NCBI GenBank assembly: GCA_964648215.1
Contig: CAZYMF010000001.1
Coordinates: 1-64,000, forward strand
DNA length: 64,000 nucleotides
Direction of reading: 5' to 3'
Origin: CAZYMF01 sp964648215
Lineage (GTDB): Bacteria > Desulfobacterota > Binatia > HRBIN30 > JACQVA1
Shown here: positions 37,206 to 45,069 of the stretch, one piece after another
Position numbering within the stretch: the stretch's first letter is position 1
Layout: each line of letters starts with the position of its first letter
The notes under the pieces: generated by a model
Seen by the model: the letters and a program-made list of their open reading frames with translations, nothing else
Database searches by the model: none
Told to the model about the DNA's origin: nothing
Made by a program: the position numbers and the translations under genes

Positions 37206-38003
37206 ATGGCGAGCCCAGGCGTTCTGCTGCTCACCTTCGATCTGGAGGAGTTCGATTGGCCGGCCGAACGGGGCCACCCGCTGCCCATCGCCGAGCAGAT
37301 CCAGGTCACCTGCGACGGTCTGGCGCGAATCCTGCCGCTGCTGCGCGCGCGCGGGGCGGCGGCGACGTTCTTCACCACCGCCTGCTTCGCCCGGGCGCGG
37401 CCCGAAGTCGTGCGCCAGCTGGCGCAGGCGGGTCACGAGATCGCTTCCCATGGCGACACGCACGCGGACGACTACGCCACCATGGCCGAGGACGAGACGG
37501 TGGCGCGTCTGACCGCGGCGCGTCACACCCTGGAGTCCATCACCGGCGAGGCCGTGCTCGGCTTTCGCGCGCCGCGGCTGCGCTCCCCGAGCGCGCGCGC
37601 GGTGTGCCGGGCGGGCTATCGCTACGGCGCCAGCGTGCACCCGACGTGGGTGCCCGGCCGCTATCAGGCGCTACGCGCGCCGCGCCGGCCGTGGCGCGAG
37701 GAGGGCCTGCTGCGCATTCCGATCTCGGTGGTGCCCTGGTGTCGTTGGCCGCTGTCGTTCGTCTGGTTTCGGCTGGTGGGCGCGGGTCTGGGTGGTCTCG
37801 GGGCCCGCGCCGCCGCGCGGGGCACCGGTTACGCGCACCTCTACTTCCATCCGTGGGAGGCGGTGGCGATCGCGCCGTACGGGATTCCGCGGCCGCTGGC
37901 GTTGCGGACCGGGCCGGCCTTCGTGCGCGGGGTCGAGCGACTGCTGGCGCAGACCGGGCTGCAACCGCTCACCGTCGCCGCGTACGCTCGCCGGTTCGAT
38001 TGA
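37206..38003 (+). CDS. Polysaccharide deacetylase (NodB homology, DUF3473-like group)
   Basis: 265 residues, five bases after the methyltransferase. NodB-fold motifs are TFDLEEFDW (catalytic Asp), ATFFTTACF, EIASHGDTHADDYATM (zinc His pair), FRAPRL and YLYFHP-type AHLYFHPWEAVAI. The family removes N- or O-acetyl groups from cell-surface glycans. No signal peptide is seen, so it may act on a cytosolic lipid-linked intermediate. Fourth gene of the glycan operon. Confidence 0.9.
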   Translation: MASPGVLLLTFDLEEFDWPAERGHPLPIAEQIQVTCDGLARILPLLRARGAAATFFTTACFARARPEVVRQLAQAGHEIASHGDTHADDYATMAEDETVARLTAARHTLESITGEAVLGFRAPRLRSPSARAVCRAGYRYGASVHPTWVPGRYQALRAPRRPWREEGLLRIPISVVPWCRWPLSFVWFRLVGAGLGGLGARAAARGTGYAHLYFHPWEAVAIAPYGIPRPLALRTGPAFVRGVERLLAQTGLQPLTVAAYARRFD

Positions 38004-38040
38004 CGGCGGGTACCCGGTGGGCATAGAGAGGCGGCCTTGC

Positions 38041-38508
38041 ATGACGATTCAGCGGCTGACGCACGTGGGGGTCTGCGTCCGGGATCTCGAGCGCTCGGTG
38101 CGGTTCTACCGCGATGGTCTCGGGTTCGCGCCGCTCGCGGAGCTGCAGGTGGCCGGCGAGCCGAGTGCGACCTTGCTGCGCCTGGCCGACGTCGATCTGC
38201 ACGCGGTCTATCTCGAACGCGACGGCACCCGAATCGAGCTGCTGCACTACCGCCGGCCGGGGACGGTCGGAGCTGCGGAGGCGCGGCCGATGAACCAGCT
38301 CGGGCTCACCCATCTGTCGTTCCGCGTGGCGGATCTTTCCGCCGTGCTCGCGCGTCTGCGGGCCGCGGGGGCGCAGCCGCTCGAGCAGACGCGGATCGAC
38401 ATCCCCGATTTCGCGGCGGCGGCGGTGTTCGTCACCGACCCGGACGGGACGCTGATCGAGCTGGTCCAGGCCCCGGGGGATCCGGCGGCGCCGCCGGGCG
38501 CGGGCTGA
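38041..38508 (+). CDS. VOC-family (glyoxalase-like) protein
   Basis: 155 residues with two beta-alpha-beta3 modules. Candidate metal ligands are His in RLTHVGVCVRDLERSV, Glu in TRIELLHYRR, His in GLTHLSFRVADL and Glu in GTLIELVQAP. This matches methylmalonyl-CoA epimerase/glyoxalase-type proteins. The reaction cannot be told apart by motif. It may belong to the preceding operon (37-base gap) or be separate. Confidence 0.9.
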   Translation: MTIQRLTHVGVCVRDLERSVRFYRDGLGFAPLAELQVAGEPSATLLRLADVDLHAVYLERDGTRIELLHYRRPGTVGAAEARPMNQLGLTHLSFRVADLSAVLARLRAAGAQPLEQTRIDIPDFAAAAVFVTDPDGTLIELVQAPGDPAAPPGAG

Positions 38509-38525
38509 AGGGCCGCACCGGCGCG

Positions 38526-39068
38526 CTACTCCGACGGATGAAGGGTGATTTCGATATTGAGGTTGGCCGCGATCTGCTCCAGCTTGCGGCGCAGAGCGCT
38601 CTCGTCGGTGGCTTCGGGAACGTCCATGCGAATCTGCATGGTATAGATCGGGGTCCCGGCGCCGGGCTCGGGGCGCGAGTGGGTGCGCATCTCGTTGATG
38701 TTGATCCGCTCCTCGGCGAGGCAGCGGGCGACCTTGGCGACGATCCCCGCCTTGTCCACGCCCATCGCCTGCAACTGATAGCGGCGAGCGTGATGGCGGG
38801 CGCCGAAGGGAATCGGCGCGCCCTCGAGCGGGCGAAAGAACACCGTCAGGCGCTTCTCCCACTCCAGGCGCTTGCAGGCCGCCGACAGACGTTGCTCGAC
38901 ACCCTCGCCCTCACCGGTCAGCAGCAGCAGGACGGCGAACTCGCTGCCCAGAATGGTCATGCTGGAGTCTTCCAGGTTGCAGTCGCATTCGTAGATCAGC
39001 TCGGCCAGATCGGCGACGATCCCGGGGCGATCGGCGCCGATGGCGGACAAGGCGAACCAGCTTTTCAT
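38526..39068 (-). CDS. Double ACT-domain regulator (GcvR-like)
   Basis: 180 residues with two tandem ACT domains: LSAIGADRPGIVADLAELI and QLQAMGVDKAGIVAKVARCL, each followed by a strand/helix pair, as in the glycine cleavage repressor GcvR. It would bind an amino acid and act through protein contacts; it has no DNA-binding domain. The glycine cleavage genes are not in this window. Ends 17 bases from the convergent VOC gene. Confidence 0.9.
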   Translation of the reverse strand: MKSWFALSAIGADRPGIVADLAELIYECDCNLEDSSMTILGSEFAVLLLLTGEGEGVEQRLSAACKRLEWEKRLTVFFRPLEGAPIPFGARHHARRYQLQAMGVDKAGIVAKVARCLAEERININEMRTHSRPEPGAGTPIYTMQIRMDVPEATDESALRRKLEQIAANLNIEITLHPSE

Positions 39069-39207
39069 GCGCGGCCCTCCGACGGAGCGTGATCCTAAGA
39101 GCTTCGCCCAGAAGGGTCAATGGCAGAGGCGGTCGCGATGCATTGTCAGTCGGCGCCCGGCGTTGTAAAGTGTGGCTCGCTCCATATTGGGAGCAAAAGG
39201 AGGTCAA

Positions 39208-39849
39208 TTGGCGTTTCGCGGAAGAGGCATGCGGTTTATCCCCCAGCCCCCACCTGACACCCATCGTATCAATCGCAACATCCGGGCACCCCAGGTCCGG
39301 CTCATCGGGCCGGAAGGCGAGCAGATCGGCATCGTCACCATCGAGGAAGCCTTGCGCCGCGCGCAGGAGGCGGAGCTCGACCTCGTCGAGATTGCCGCCA
39401 CGGCGCAACCCCCCGTCTGCCGCATTCTCAACTACGGCAAGTTCAAGTACCAGCAGCACAAGAAGGAGACGGAGGCTCGCCGCAAGCAGTCCACCACCAC
39501 GGTGAAGGAGCTCCGCCTCGGGTACCGCACCAGCATCGGCGACGTCGAGCGGCAGATCGAGCGTGCCCGCCAGTTTCTCGGTGAGGGCGATCGGGTGAAG
39601 TTCACGTTGCGCTTTCGCGGCCGCGAGATGGCCTACCAGGACCTGGGCCGACAGAAGCTGATGCGCGTCTGCGAGGCCCTGCAGGACATTGCTTCCATCG
39701 AGGTCGCGCCGAAGATGGAGGGTCGGATGATGGGCGTGATCCTGTCGCCCGGCGTCAAGAAGAAGCCCGGCGCCAAAGCCCCCGCGAAGGAGACGTCCAA
39801 GGACGCCGGCGGCGAGGCCCGCCCGGCTTCGACAAACCCGTCTTCGTGA
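39208..39849 (+). CDS. infC: Translation initiation factor IF-3, probable TTG start
   Basis: 213 residues. IF-3 blocks are HRINRNIRAPQVRLIGPEGE, DLVEIAATAQPPVCRI, DYGKF-type NYGKFKYQQHKK, KELRLGYR and VKFTLRFRGRE. The best ribosome site, AGGAGGT at 39198-39204, is placed for TTG 39208. ATG 39229 would give 206 residues without a good site. infC in other bacteria often has a rare start codon used for autoregulation. The C-terminus carries a Lys/Ala/Pro-rich tail of about 30 residues. thrS, rpmI and rplT, its usual neighbours, are absent. Confidence 0.94.
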   Translation: MAFRGRGMRFIPQPPPDTHRINRNIRAPQVRLIGPEGEQIGIVTIEEALRRAQEAELDLVEIAATAQPPVCRILNYGKFKYQQHKKETEARRKQSTTTVKELRLGYRTSIGDVERQIERARQFLGEGDRVKFTLRFRGREMAYQDLGRQKLMRVCEALQDIASIEVAPKMEGRMMGVILSPGVKKKPGAKAPAKETSKDAGGEARPASTNPSS

Positions 39850-39870
39850 TCGTCGCGGTCCCGGCGGCGA

Positions 39871-40656
39871 TCATGGGGCGGCCGCGCCGCGGTTGACGAG
39901 CTCGACGACGACGTCGCGGTCGCGGGCGGGTCCCAGGGGCCCCTTCACGCGCACCGTGAGGTGCGGCGGATCGGTAGTGATCCAGGCGTCGAACTCGGGG
40001 ATGAAGTAGCGCGCGAACGGGCGCAGAAACGCGGGAAAGCCCAGGCTCTCGGGGTCGGGCCGCATGCGCAGCCGGCGGCAGGCGAAGCGGCCCGCCGGCA
40101 CGGTGATCTCGTCGGTGCCGCCGTCCCGGACGAGCATCTTCCACACCATGGTTTCACCCATCAGGTGGAACGATCCCTCGCCGTCGCCGTCCAGCGGGAG
40201 ATAGCCGAGGAGGTAGAGCAGCGCCGCCCCCGGCGGGTAGGTGTCGGGCGCGATGGCGCCGGTCGAGAACGGGATCGCCTCGTGGCGGAACTGCTTCATG
40301 CTCGAGGCCACGGTCTGGCCCTGCGCGTCGACGACGCGGCGCTCTTCTTCGAGACAGCGAACCGTTCCGTCCGCGCGCAGGAGGGTGCGCTCCTCGACCG
40401 TCGTCGACAACGGTTGAAACGTGCGCGAGCGCACCACCACCTCGGACGCGCTCGCCGCCGGCCCCCTTTCGACCCAGGTTCGCGTGGTGGACAGCACGGC
40501 GCCGGAGCTCGTCGCCACGGTGCGGGTCTCGATGGGGGGCAGCTGCGAAAAATCGGGGCTGCGGATCTGGCCCGCGCGCGCCAACGGCAGCACGCCGGCG
40601 AAGCCGAGCAGCGCGGCGACACCGCAGACGGCCAGCGGCGAGGAGGGCCGCTTCAC
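39871..40656 (-). CDS. Exported protein resembling DUF3108
   Basis: 261 residues from GTG 40656, overlapping the purN stop (GTGA). A signal peptide (VKRPSSPLAVCGVAALLGFA) is followed by a beta-rich chain with TVPAGRFACRRLRMRPD and DAWITTDPPHLTVRVKGPLG, similar to the end of DUF3108 periplasmic proteins. Function unknown. Coupling to purN is probably positional. Confidence 0.75.
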   Translation of the reverse strand: MKRPSSPLAVCGVAALLGFAGVLPLARAGQIRSPDFSQLPPIETRTVATSSGAVLSTTRTWVERGPAASASEVVVRSRTFQPLSTTVEERTLLRADGTVRCLEEERRVVDAQGQTVASSMKQFRHEAIPFSTGAIAPDTYPPGAALLYLLGYLPLDGDGEGSFHLMGETMVWKMLVRDGGTDEITVPAGRFACRRLRMRPDPESLGFPAFLRPFARYFIPEFDAWITTDPPHLTVRVKGPLGPARDRDVVVELVNRGAAAP

Positions 40657-41294
40657 GGAGCGATCCGCACCCGCCGCCCTTCGAGCTGCAAGCGGCCGGC
40701 GGCCCACAGGCGAATGGCTTCGGGATAGAGCTCGTTCTCTTTCTCGTGGATGCGGGCGGCGAGCGTCTCCGGGGTGTCGTCATCGAGCACGGCGACCGCG
40801 GCCTGGAGAATGATGGGCCCGTGATCGTACTGGTCGTCGGCGAAGTGCACCGTGCAGCCGCTGATCTTGGCGCCGGACTCGAGCACCGCGCGATGAACCT
40901 TGTCGCCGTAGAGTCCCCGACCGCAGAACGCCGGGATCAAGGACGGATGGATGTTGAGAACGCAGCCGTCGTAGCGGCCGCGAAGCTGAAACGGCGAGAG
41001 AAACCCCGCCATCACGATCAGCTCGAAGGCGTGCCCCGACAGCGCCGCGTGCAGGGCGTCGTTGAACGCGTTCACGTCGGGGTAGTCCTTGCGCGGCACG
41101 GCGATGGCCGGAATGCCGGCGCGGCGCGCGCGCTGCAGGCCGAAAGCCTCCCGTCGCGAGCTGATCACCAGCACGACGCGCGCGTCGAGCTCGCCGCGCG
41201 CGATTTCGTCCAGGAGGTTCTGTAACGTCGTGCCGCTCCCCGAGAGCAGCACGGCCAGACGCACGGGCTGCCCGGAGCTCTGCGCGCTCGCCAT
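40653..41294 (-). CDS. purN: Phosphoribosylglycinamide formyltransferase
   Basis: 213 residues from ATG 41294. Family motifs are VLLSGSGTTLQNLLDE, SSRREAFGL, VMAGFLSPF, LNIHPSLIPAFCGRGLYG (active-site Asn-His) and VHFADDQYDHGPIILQ (Asp). It transfers formyl from 10-formyl-THF to GAR in purine synthesis. purM, usually next to it, is not here. Its 3' end overlaps the downstream exported-protein gene. Confidence 0.96.
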   Translation of the reverse strand: MASAQSSGQPVRLAVLLSGSGTTLQNLLDEIARGELDARVVLVISSRREAFGLQRARRAGIPAIAVPRKDYPDVNAFNDALHAALSGHAFELIVMAGFLSPFQLRGRYDGCVLNIHPSLIPAFCGRGLYGDKVHRAVLESGAKISGCTVHFADDQYDHGPIILQAAVAVLDDDTPETLAARIHEKENELYPEAIRLWAAGRLQLEGRRVRIAP

Positions 41295-41452
41295 GCGGCG
41301 AAGGGTAGGGCGTTCGCCGCGTGGAATCAACCGGCGCCGTCGCGCGTCCCACATCGTCCGGCGCCTCGCATTCCAGAGCGCGTTTTCGGCTCGGGGTGGG
41401 TTTCGGCGTCGAGGTCCCTGCGCTAGAGTCGCCCGCGCAAGGAGCGCGCTCT

Positions 41453-42301
41453 GTGCCCACGGCCCTCAAGAACCTGATCGATTTACTCGACTTGGAACCG
41501 CTCGAGGTCAACATCTTTCGGGGCGTCAGCCCGAAAGAAGACCGGCAACGCGTCTTCGGCGGCCAGGTGGCGGCGCAGGCGCTGATGGCCGCCTCGCGCA
41601 CGGTGAGCGAGGGCGGCGTGCACTCGTTGCACGCCTATTTCCTGCGTTCCGGCGATCCCAGGGTGCCGATCCTCTACGAGGTCGATCGTATCCGCGATGG
41701 GCGGTCATTCACCGCCCGCCGCGTGGTTGCCATCCAGCACGGGCAGGCGATCTTCCACCTCTCCGCCTCGTTTCACCGCGACGAGCCGGGTCTCGATCAC
41801 CAGGCGGCCATGCCGGCGGTGCCGCCGCCCGAGAGCTTGCCCACCTTTCAGGAACGGCTGCAGCCGTATCGCGAGCAGCTGGGCGACTGGGTGGATCGCG
41901 AGCGGGCCATCGACCTGCGAATCTGCGATCCGGTGGCGGTTCACCCGAGCCAGTGGCGCAGCGCCGAGGCCCATGTCTGGATTCGCGCCGACGGCCGTCT
42001 GCCCGACGATCCGGTGTTGCACGCGTGCGTGGTGGCCTACGCCTCCGACATGACGCTGCTCGACACCACGGTGCGGCCGCACGGCCTGGTGTGGGCGCCC
42101 GACCGCAAGCTGATGATGGCCAGCCTCGATCACGCGATGTGGTTCCACCGGCCCTTCCGTGCCGACGAGTGGCTGCTCTACGCGCAGGCGAGCCCCAGCG
42201 CGGCCGGGGCACGCGGGTTGGCCACCGGGAGCATCTTCGCCGGTGACGGACGGCTGGTGGTCTCCGTGGCGCAAGAAGGACTGATTCGCCAGCTGGAGTG
42301 A
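41453..42301 (+). CDS. tesB: Acyl-CoA thioesterase II
   Basis: 282 residues from GTG 41453, eight bases after AAGGAG; the ORF could extend upstream but the ribosome site fixes the start. Double hotdog fold with LEVNIFRGVSPKE, QRVFGGQVAAQALMAA, SLHAYFLRSGDP, SFTARRVVAIQHGQAIF, and the C-terminal MASLDHAMWFHRPFRADEWL with the catalytic Asp/His region. It hydrolyses medium/long acyl-CoAs and fits the abundance of acyl-CoA genes at the window start. Confidence 0.95.
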   Translation: MPTALKNLIDLLDLEPLEVNIFRGVSPKEDRQRVFGGQVAAQALMAASRTVSEGGVHSLHAYFLRSGDPRVPILYEVDRIRDGRSFTARRVVAIQHGQAIFHLSASFHRDEPGLDHQAAMPAVPPPESLPTFQERLQPYREQLGDWVDRERAIDLRICDPVAVHPSQWRSAEAHVWIRADGRLPDDPVLHACVVAYASDMTLLDTTVRPHGLVWAPDRKLMMASLDHAMWFHRPFRADEWLLYAQASPSAAGARGLATGSIFAGDGRLVVSVAQEGLIRQLE

Positions 42302-42372
42302 GGCGGGACGGCGACCGTTCCCTCAGGACGGGGAGAGATGGAGAACGGGGCCGGGTCCGGGGCGAAGACTGA

Positions 42373-44136
42373 CTAGCGGCAACCGTTGAGCGCGTTGTCG
42401 ACAGCAGCCACGAGCTCGTCGACGGTGACGGTGCCGCTGCGGTCGGCGTCGAAGGCGTCGCACGCCGCGGCGGAGACGTCCAGAGCCAGGTCGACCCCCT
42501 GCACCAGCTCGTCGACGCTCACCGCGCGATCGTGGTTGCAGTCCCCAAGGCAGGGCGCGGCCGGTGTCGGTGTGGCCCCGGGTGTCGGCGTCGCCCCGGC
42601 GGTCGCCGCCCCGGTTGCGGCGACGAAGACGTCAGGGCTGAGAGCTCCGTTGCCGTCGACGAAGTCGGCGACCAGGTCCCGGGCGAGGCTCGCGAAGGCG
42701 GCGAAGCGGCCGTCGGCGCTGAGCAGGGGCTCCATGGAGGCATCGTCGGCGCTTCCCGTTGCGAGCGCGTTGGTGCTCAGCCGCGTGGTCGTACCGGCGA
42801 CCAGATCGCGGACGAAGACGTCCTGCACCTGATTGTCGTCGTCGGCGACGAGATCGCTGGCAAAGCTGGCGAAGGCGACGAAGCGGCCGTCGGCGCTGAT
42901 GGCGGGCTGTTCGGACATGTCGTTGCCGCTGGCATCGCCATTGCGGTCGACACTGACGAGCGTGGTCGTACCGGCGACGAGATCGCGGACGAACACGTCC
43001 TGGGTGCCGTTGTCGTCGTCGCCGACCAGATCGCCGGCGAAGCTGACGAAGGCGACGAAGCGGCCGTCGGCGCTGATCACCGGGTCGCTCGAAGCGCCGT
43101 TGCCGCTGCCGGCTCCGGCGCCATTGACGCTGACCAGCGTCGTGGTTTGGCTCTGCCGGTCGCGGACGAAGACGTCGCTCACGGCGTTGCCGTCGTTGTC
43201 GACCAGGTTGCCGGCGAGGCTGGTGAAGGCGACGAAGCGGCCGCCGGCGCTGAGCACGGGCTGGCTGGAGTCGCCGTCGCCGGCCGCGGTGGCGCCCGCG
43301 CCGACGCTGACCAGGGAGGTGGGGCCGCCGGGGAGGTCGCGGGCGAAGACGTTGCGGCCGGCGGTGTCGAGATCGACGAGGTCGCTGGCGAAGCTGACGA
43401 AGGCGACGACGTGTCCGTCGCCGCTCAGCACGGGGCTGAGCGAGGCGGCATCGCCGCTCGCCGTGCCGTCGCGATCGACGCTGACCAGCTCGGTGCGCCC
43501 GGCGACGAGATCGCGGGCGAAGACGTTGGTGGTGCCGTTGGTGGGCAGGTCGACCAGGTCGCTGGCGTTGCTCTGGAAGGCCAGCCCGAGGCCGTCGGCG
43601 CTCAGCGCCGGGTACGCCGAGCCGGAGTCGCCGCCGCCGCTGCCCGAGGCGTTGACGCTGGCGAGCGTGGTGGTGCCGGCGGCGAGGTCGCGCACGAAGA
43701 CGTTGGTGAAGCCCGCGGTCGGCAGGTCGACCAGATCGCTGGCGGCGCTCTCGAAGGCGACGAGGCGGCCGTCGGCGCTCAGCGCCGGCCCGTGCGGCGG
43801 GCCGTAGGAGACCTCGTTGCCGGTGCCCGTGCCGGCGGCGTTGGCGCTGATGACGCGGGTAACGCCGGTGAACGTGTCATAGGCGAAGACGTCGGTGAGA
43901 TCGTTGCCGTCGTCGGCGACGACGTCGCTGGCGGCGGTGGCGAAGACGACGACGCGGCCGTCGGCGCTGATGGCGGCGGGCGCCGAGCCGGCGTTGGCGC
44001 TCGCGGAGCGGGCCTGGTTCAGGCTCACCAGACGCGTGTCGGTGGCCAGAGCGGTGGCGGTGCGCGCCAGTGTCGCCAGGACGAGCAGCACGCAGGCTGT
44101 CGCCGGGGGGCCAACCGGACGCGCCGGCGCGGTCAT
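42373..44136 (-). CDS. Exported PD40 beta-propeller-type repeat protein with C-terminal dockerin/EF-hand
   Basis: 587 residues from ATG 44136, overlapping the uppP stop (ATGA). Signal peptide about 1-31. Residues 35-505 are nine or so repeats of about 55 residues built on SADGRFVAFASFASDLV and NVFVRDLxxGTTTLVSV, as in TolB/PD40 propellers. A short Thr-Pro linker (506-529, GATPTPGATPTP) leads to two EF-hand loops, DCNHDRAVSVDE and DADRSGTVTVDE, each with full Ca2+ ligand spacing, flanked by Cys. It is probably attached outside the cell through the EF-hand module. Function unknown. Confidence 0.85.
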   Translation of the reverse strand: MTAPARPVGPPATACVLLVLATLARTATALATDTRLVSLNQARSASANAGSAPAAISADGRVVVFATAASDVVADDGNDLTDVFAYDTFTGVTRVISANAAGTGTGNEVSYGPPHGPALSADGRLVAFESAASDLVDLPTAGFTNVFVRDLAAGTTTLASVNASGSGGGDSGSAYPALSADGLGLAFQSNASDLVDLPTNGTTNVFARDLVAGRTELVSVDRDGTASGDAASLSPVLSGDGHVVAFVSFASDLVDLDTAGRNVFARDLPGGPTSLVSVGAGATAAGDGDSSQPVLSAGGRFVAFTSLAGNLVDNDGNAVSDVFVRDRQSQTTTLVSVNGAGAGSGNGASSDPVISADGRFVAFVSFAGDLVGDDDNGTQDVFVRDLVAGTTTLVSVDRNGDASGNDMSEQPAISADGRFVAFASFASDLVADDDNQVQDVFVRDLVAGTTTRLSTNALATGSADDASMEPLLSADGRFAAFASLARDLVADFVDGNGALSPDVFVAATGAATAGATPTPGATPTPAAPCLGDCNHDRAVSVDELVQGVDLALDVSAAACDAFDADRSGTVTVDELVAAVDNALNGCR

Positions 44137-44921
44137 CGAAAGAATGCCAGAATGACGGCCCCGGCGAGGATGCGGTAGTAGCCGAAGCCGGTGAAATCGT
44201 GGCGCTGCACGTAGGTGATGAAGGCGCGGACGACGAGCAGGGCGGAGACGAAGGCGGAGACGAAGCCGACGGCGAGGGGCACGGCGTCGTGCGCGGTGAG
44301 CAGGTGCCGCGCCTTGTAGAGGCTGTACAGGCTGGCCGCGAACAGGGTGGGGATGGAGAGGTAGAAGGAGAAGCGCGTCGAGGTCGGACGGTCGAGGCCG
44401 GTGAACATGCCGCCGAAGATCGTCGCGCCGGCGCGCGAGACGCCGGGCAGGAGCGACAGCACCTGCGAGAGGCCGACCCAGAACGCCTGCAGCCAGCCGG
44501 TGCTCTCGATGGCGGCCACCGAGAAGTGCCACTCGCGGCGCTCGATGACGATGATCAGGACACCGCCGGCGATCAAAGTGGCGGCGACGAAGGTGGGGCT
44601 GAACAGGTAGTCCTCGATCAGCCGGTGGAAGAGCAGGCCGACGACGGCGGCGGGCACGAACGCCAGGGCGACCTTGCCGAGCAGATCACGGGCGCGGTCG
44701 TCGGCGGGCGCGCGTCGCACCAGGCCGAACAGATGCGTGCGGTAGTGCCACACCACCGCGAGGATGGCGCCGAGCTGGATGAAGATGTCGAAGGTGGCGC
44801 GCGAGGCCTCGGGGTAGTTCACCACGGTGGAGGCGACGATGAGGTGCCCGGTCGACGAGATGGGCAGAAACTCGGTGATGCCTTCGACGATACCGAGAAA
44901 CAGGGCCTTGAGAACGATCAT
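44133..44921 (-). CDS. uppP: Undecaprenyl-diphosphatase
   Basis: 262 residues with the BacA/UppP signatures GIVEGITEFLPISSTGHLI and LLPGVSRAGATIFGGM and about eight membrane helices. It dephosphorylates undecaprenyl diphosphate in the inner membrane to recycle the carrier for peptidoglycan and surface glycans. This is relevant to the glycan operon and rfbD in the same window. Its stop overlaps the start of the beta-propeller-dockerin gene. Confidence 0.96.
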   Translation of the reverse strand: MIVLKALFLGIVEGITEFLPISSTGHLIVASTVVNYPEASRATFDIFIQLGAILAVVWHYRTHLFGLVRRAPADDRARDLLGKVALAFVPAAVVGLLFHRLIEDYLFSPTFVAATLIAGGVLIIVIERREWHFSVAAIESTGWLQAFWVGLSQVLSLLPGVSRAGATIFGGMFTGLDRPTSTRFSFYLSIPTLFAASLYSLYKARHLLTAHDAVPLAVGFVSAFVSALLVVRAFITYVQRHDFTGFGYYRILAGAVILAFFR

Positions 44922-45069
44922 GGAAATTGCTTTCTGCCTCCACCGGCTGCACTTGGCTTGCGGCCGCGTATGTCATTTCGGCGGCGAACACAAGGACGTG
45001 TCCGGCGCTGCGAGAGGACTGCGGGGCGGCGCGGTTGCCAGAGCGCGGGGAGCGTGGTTTAGAAAGCTC

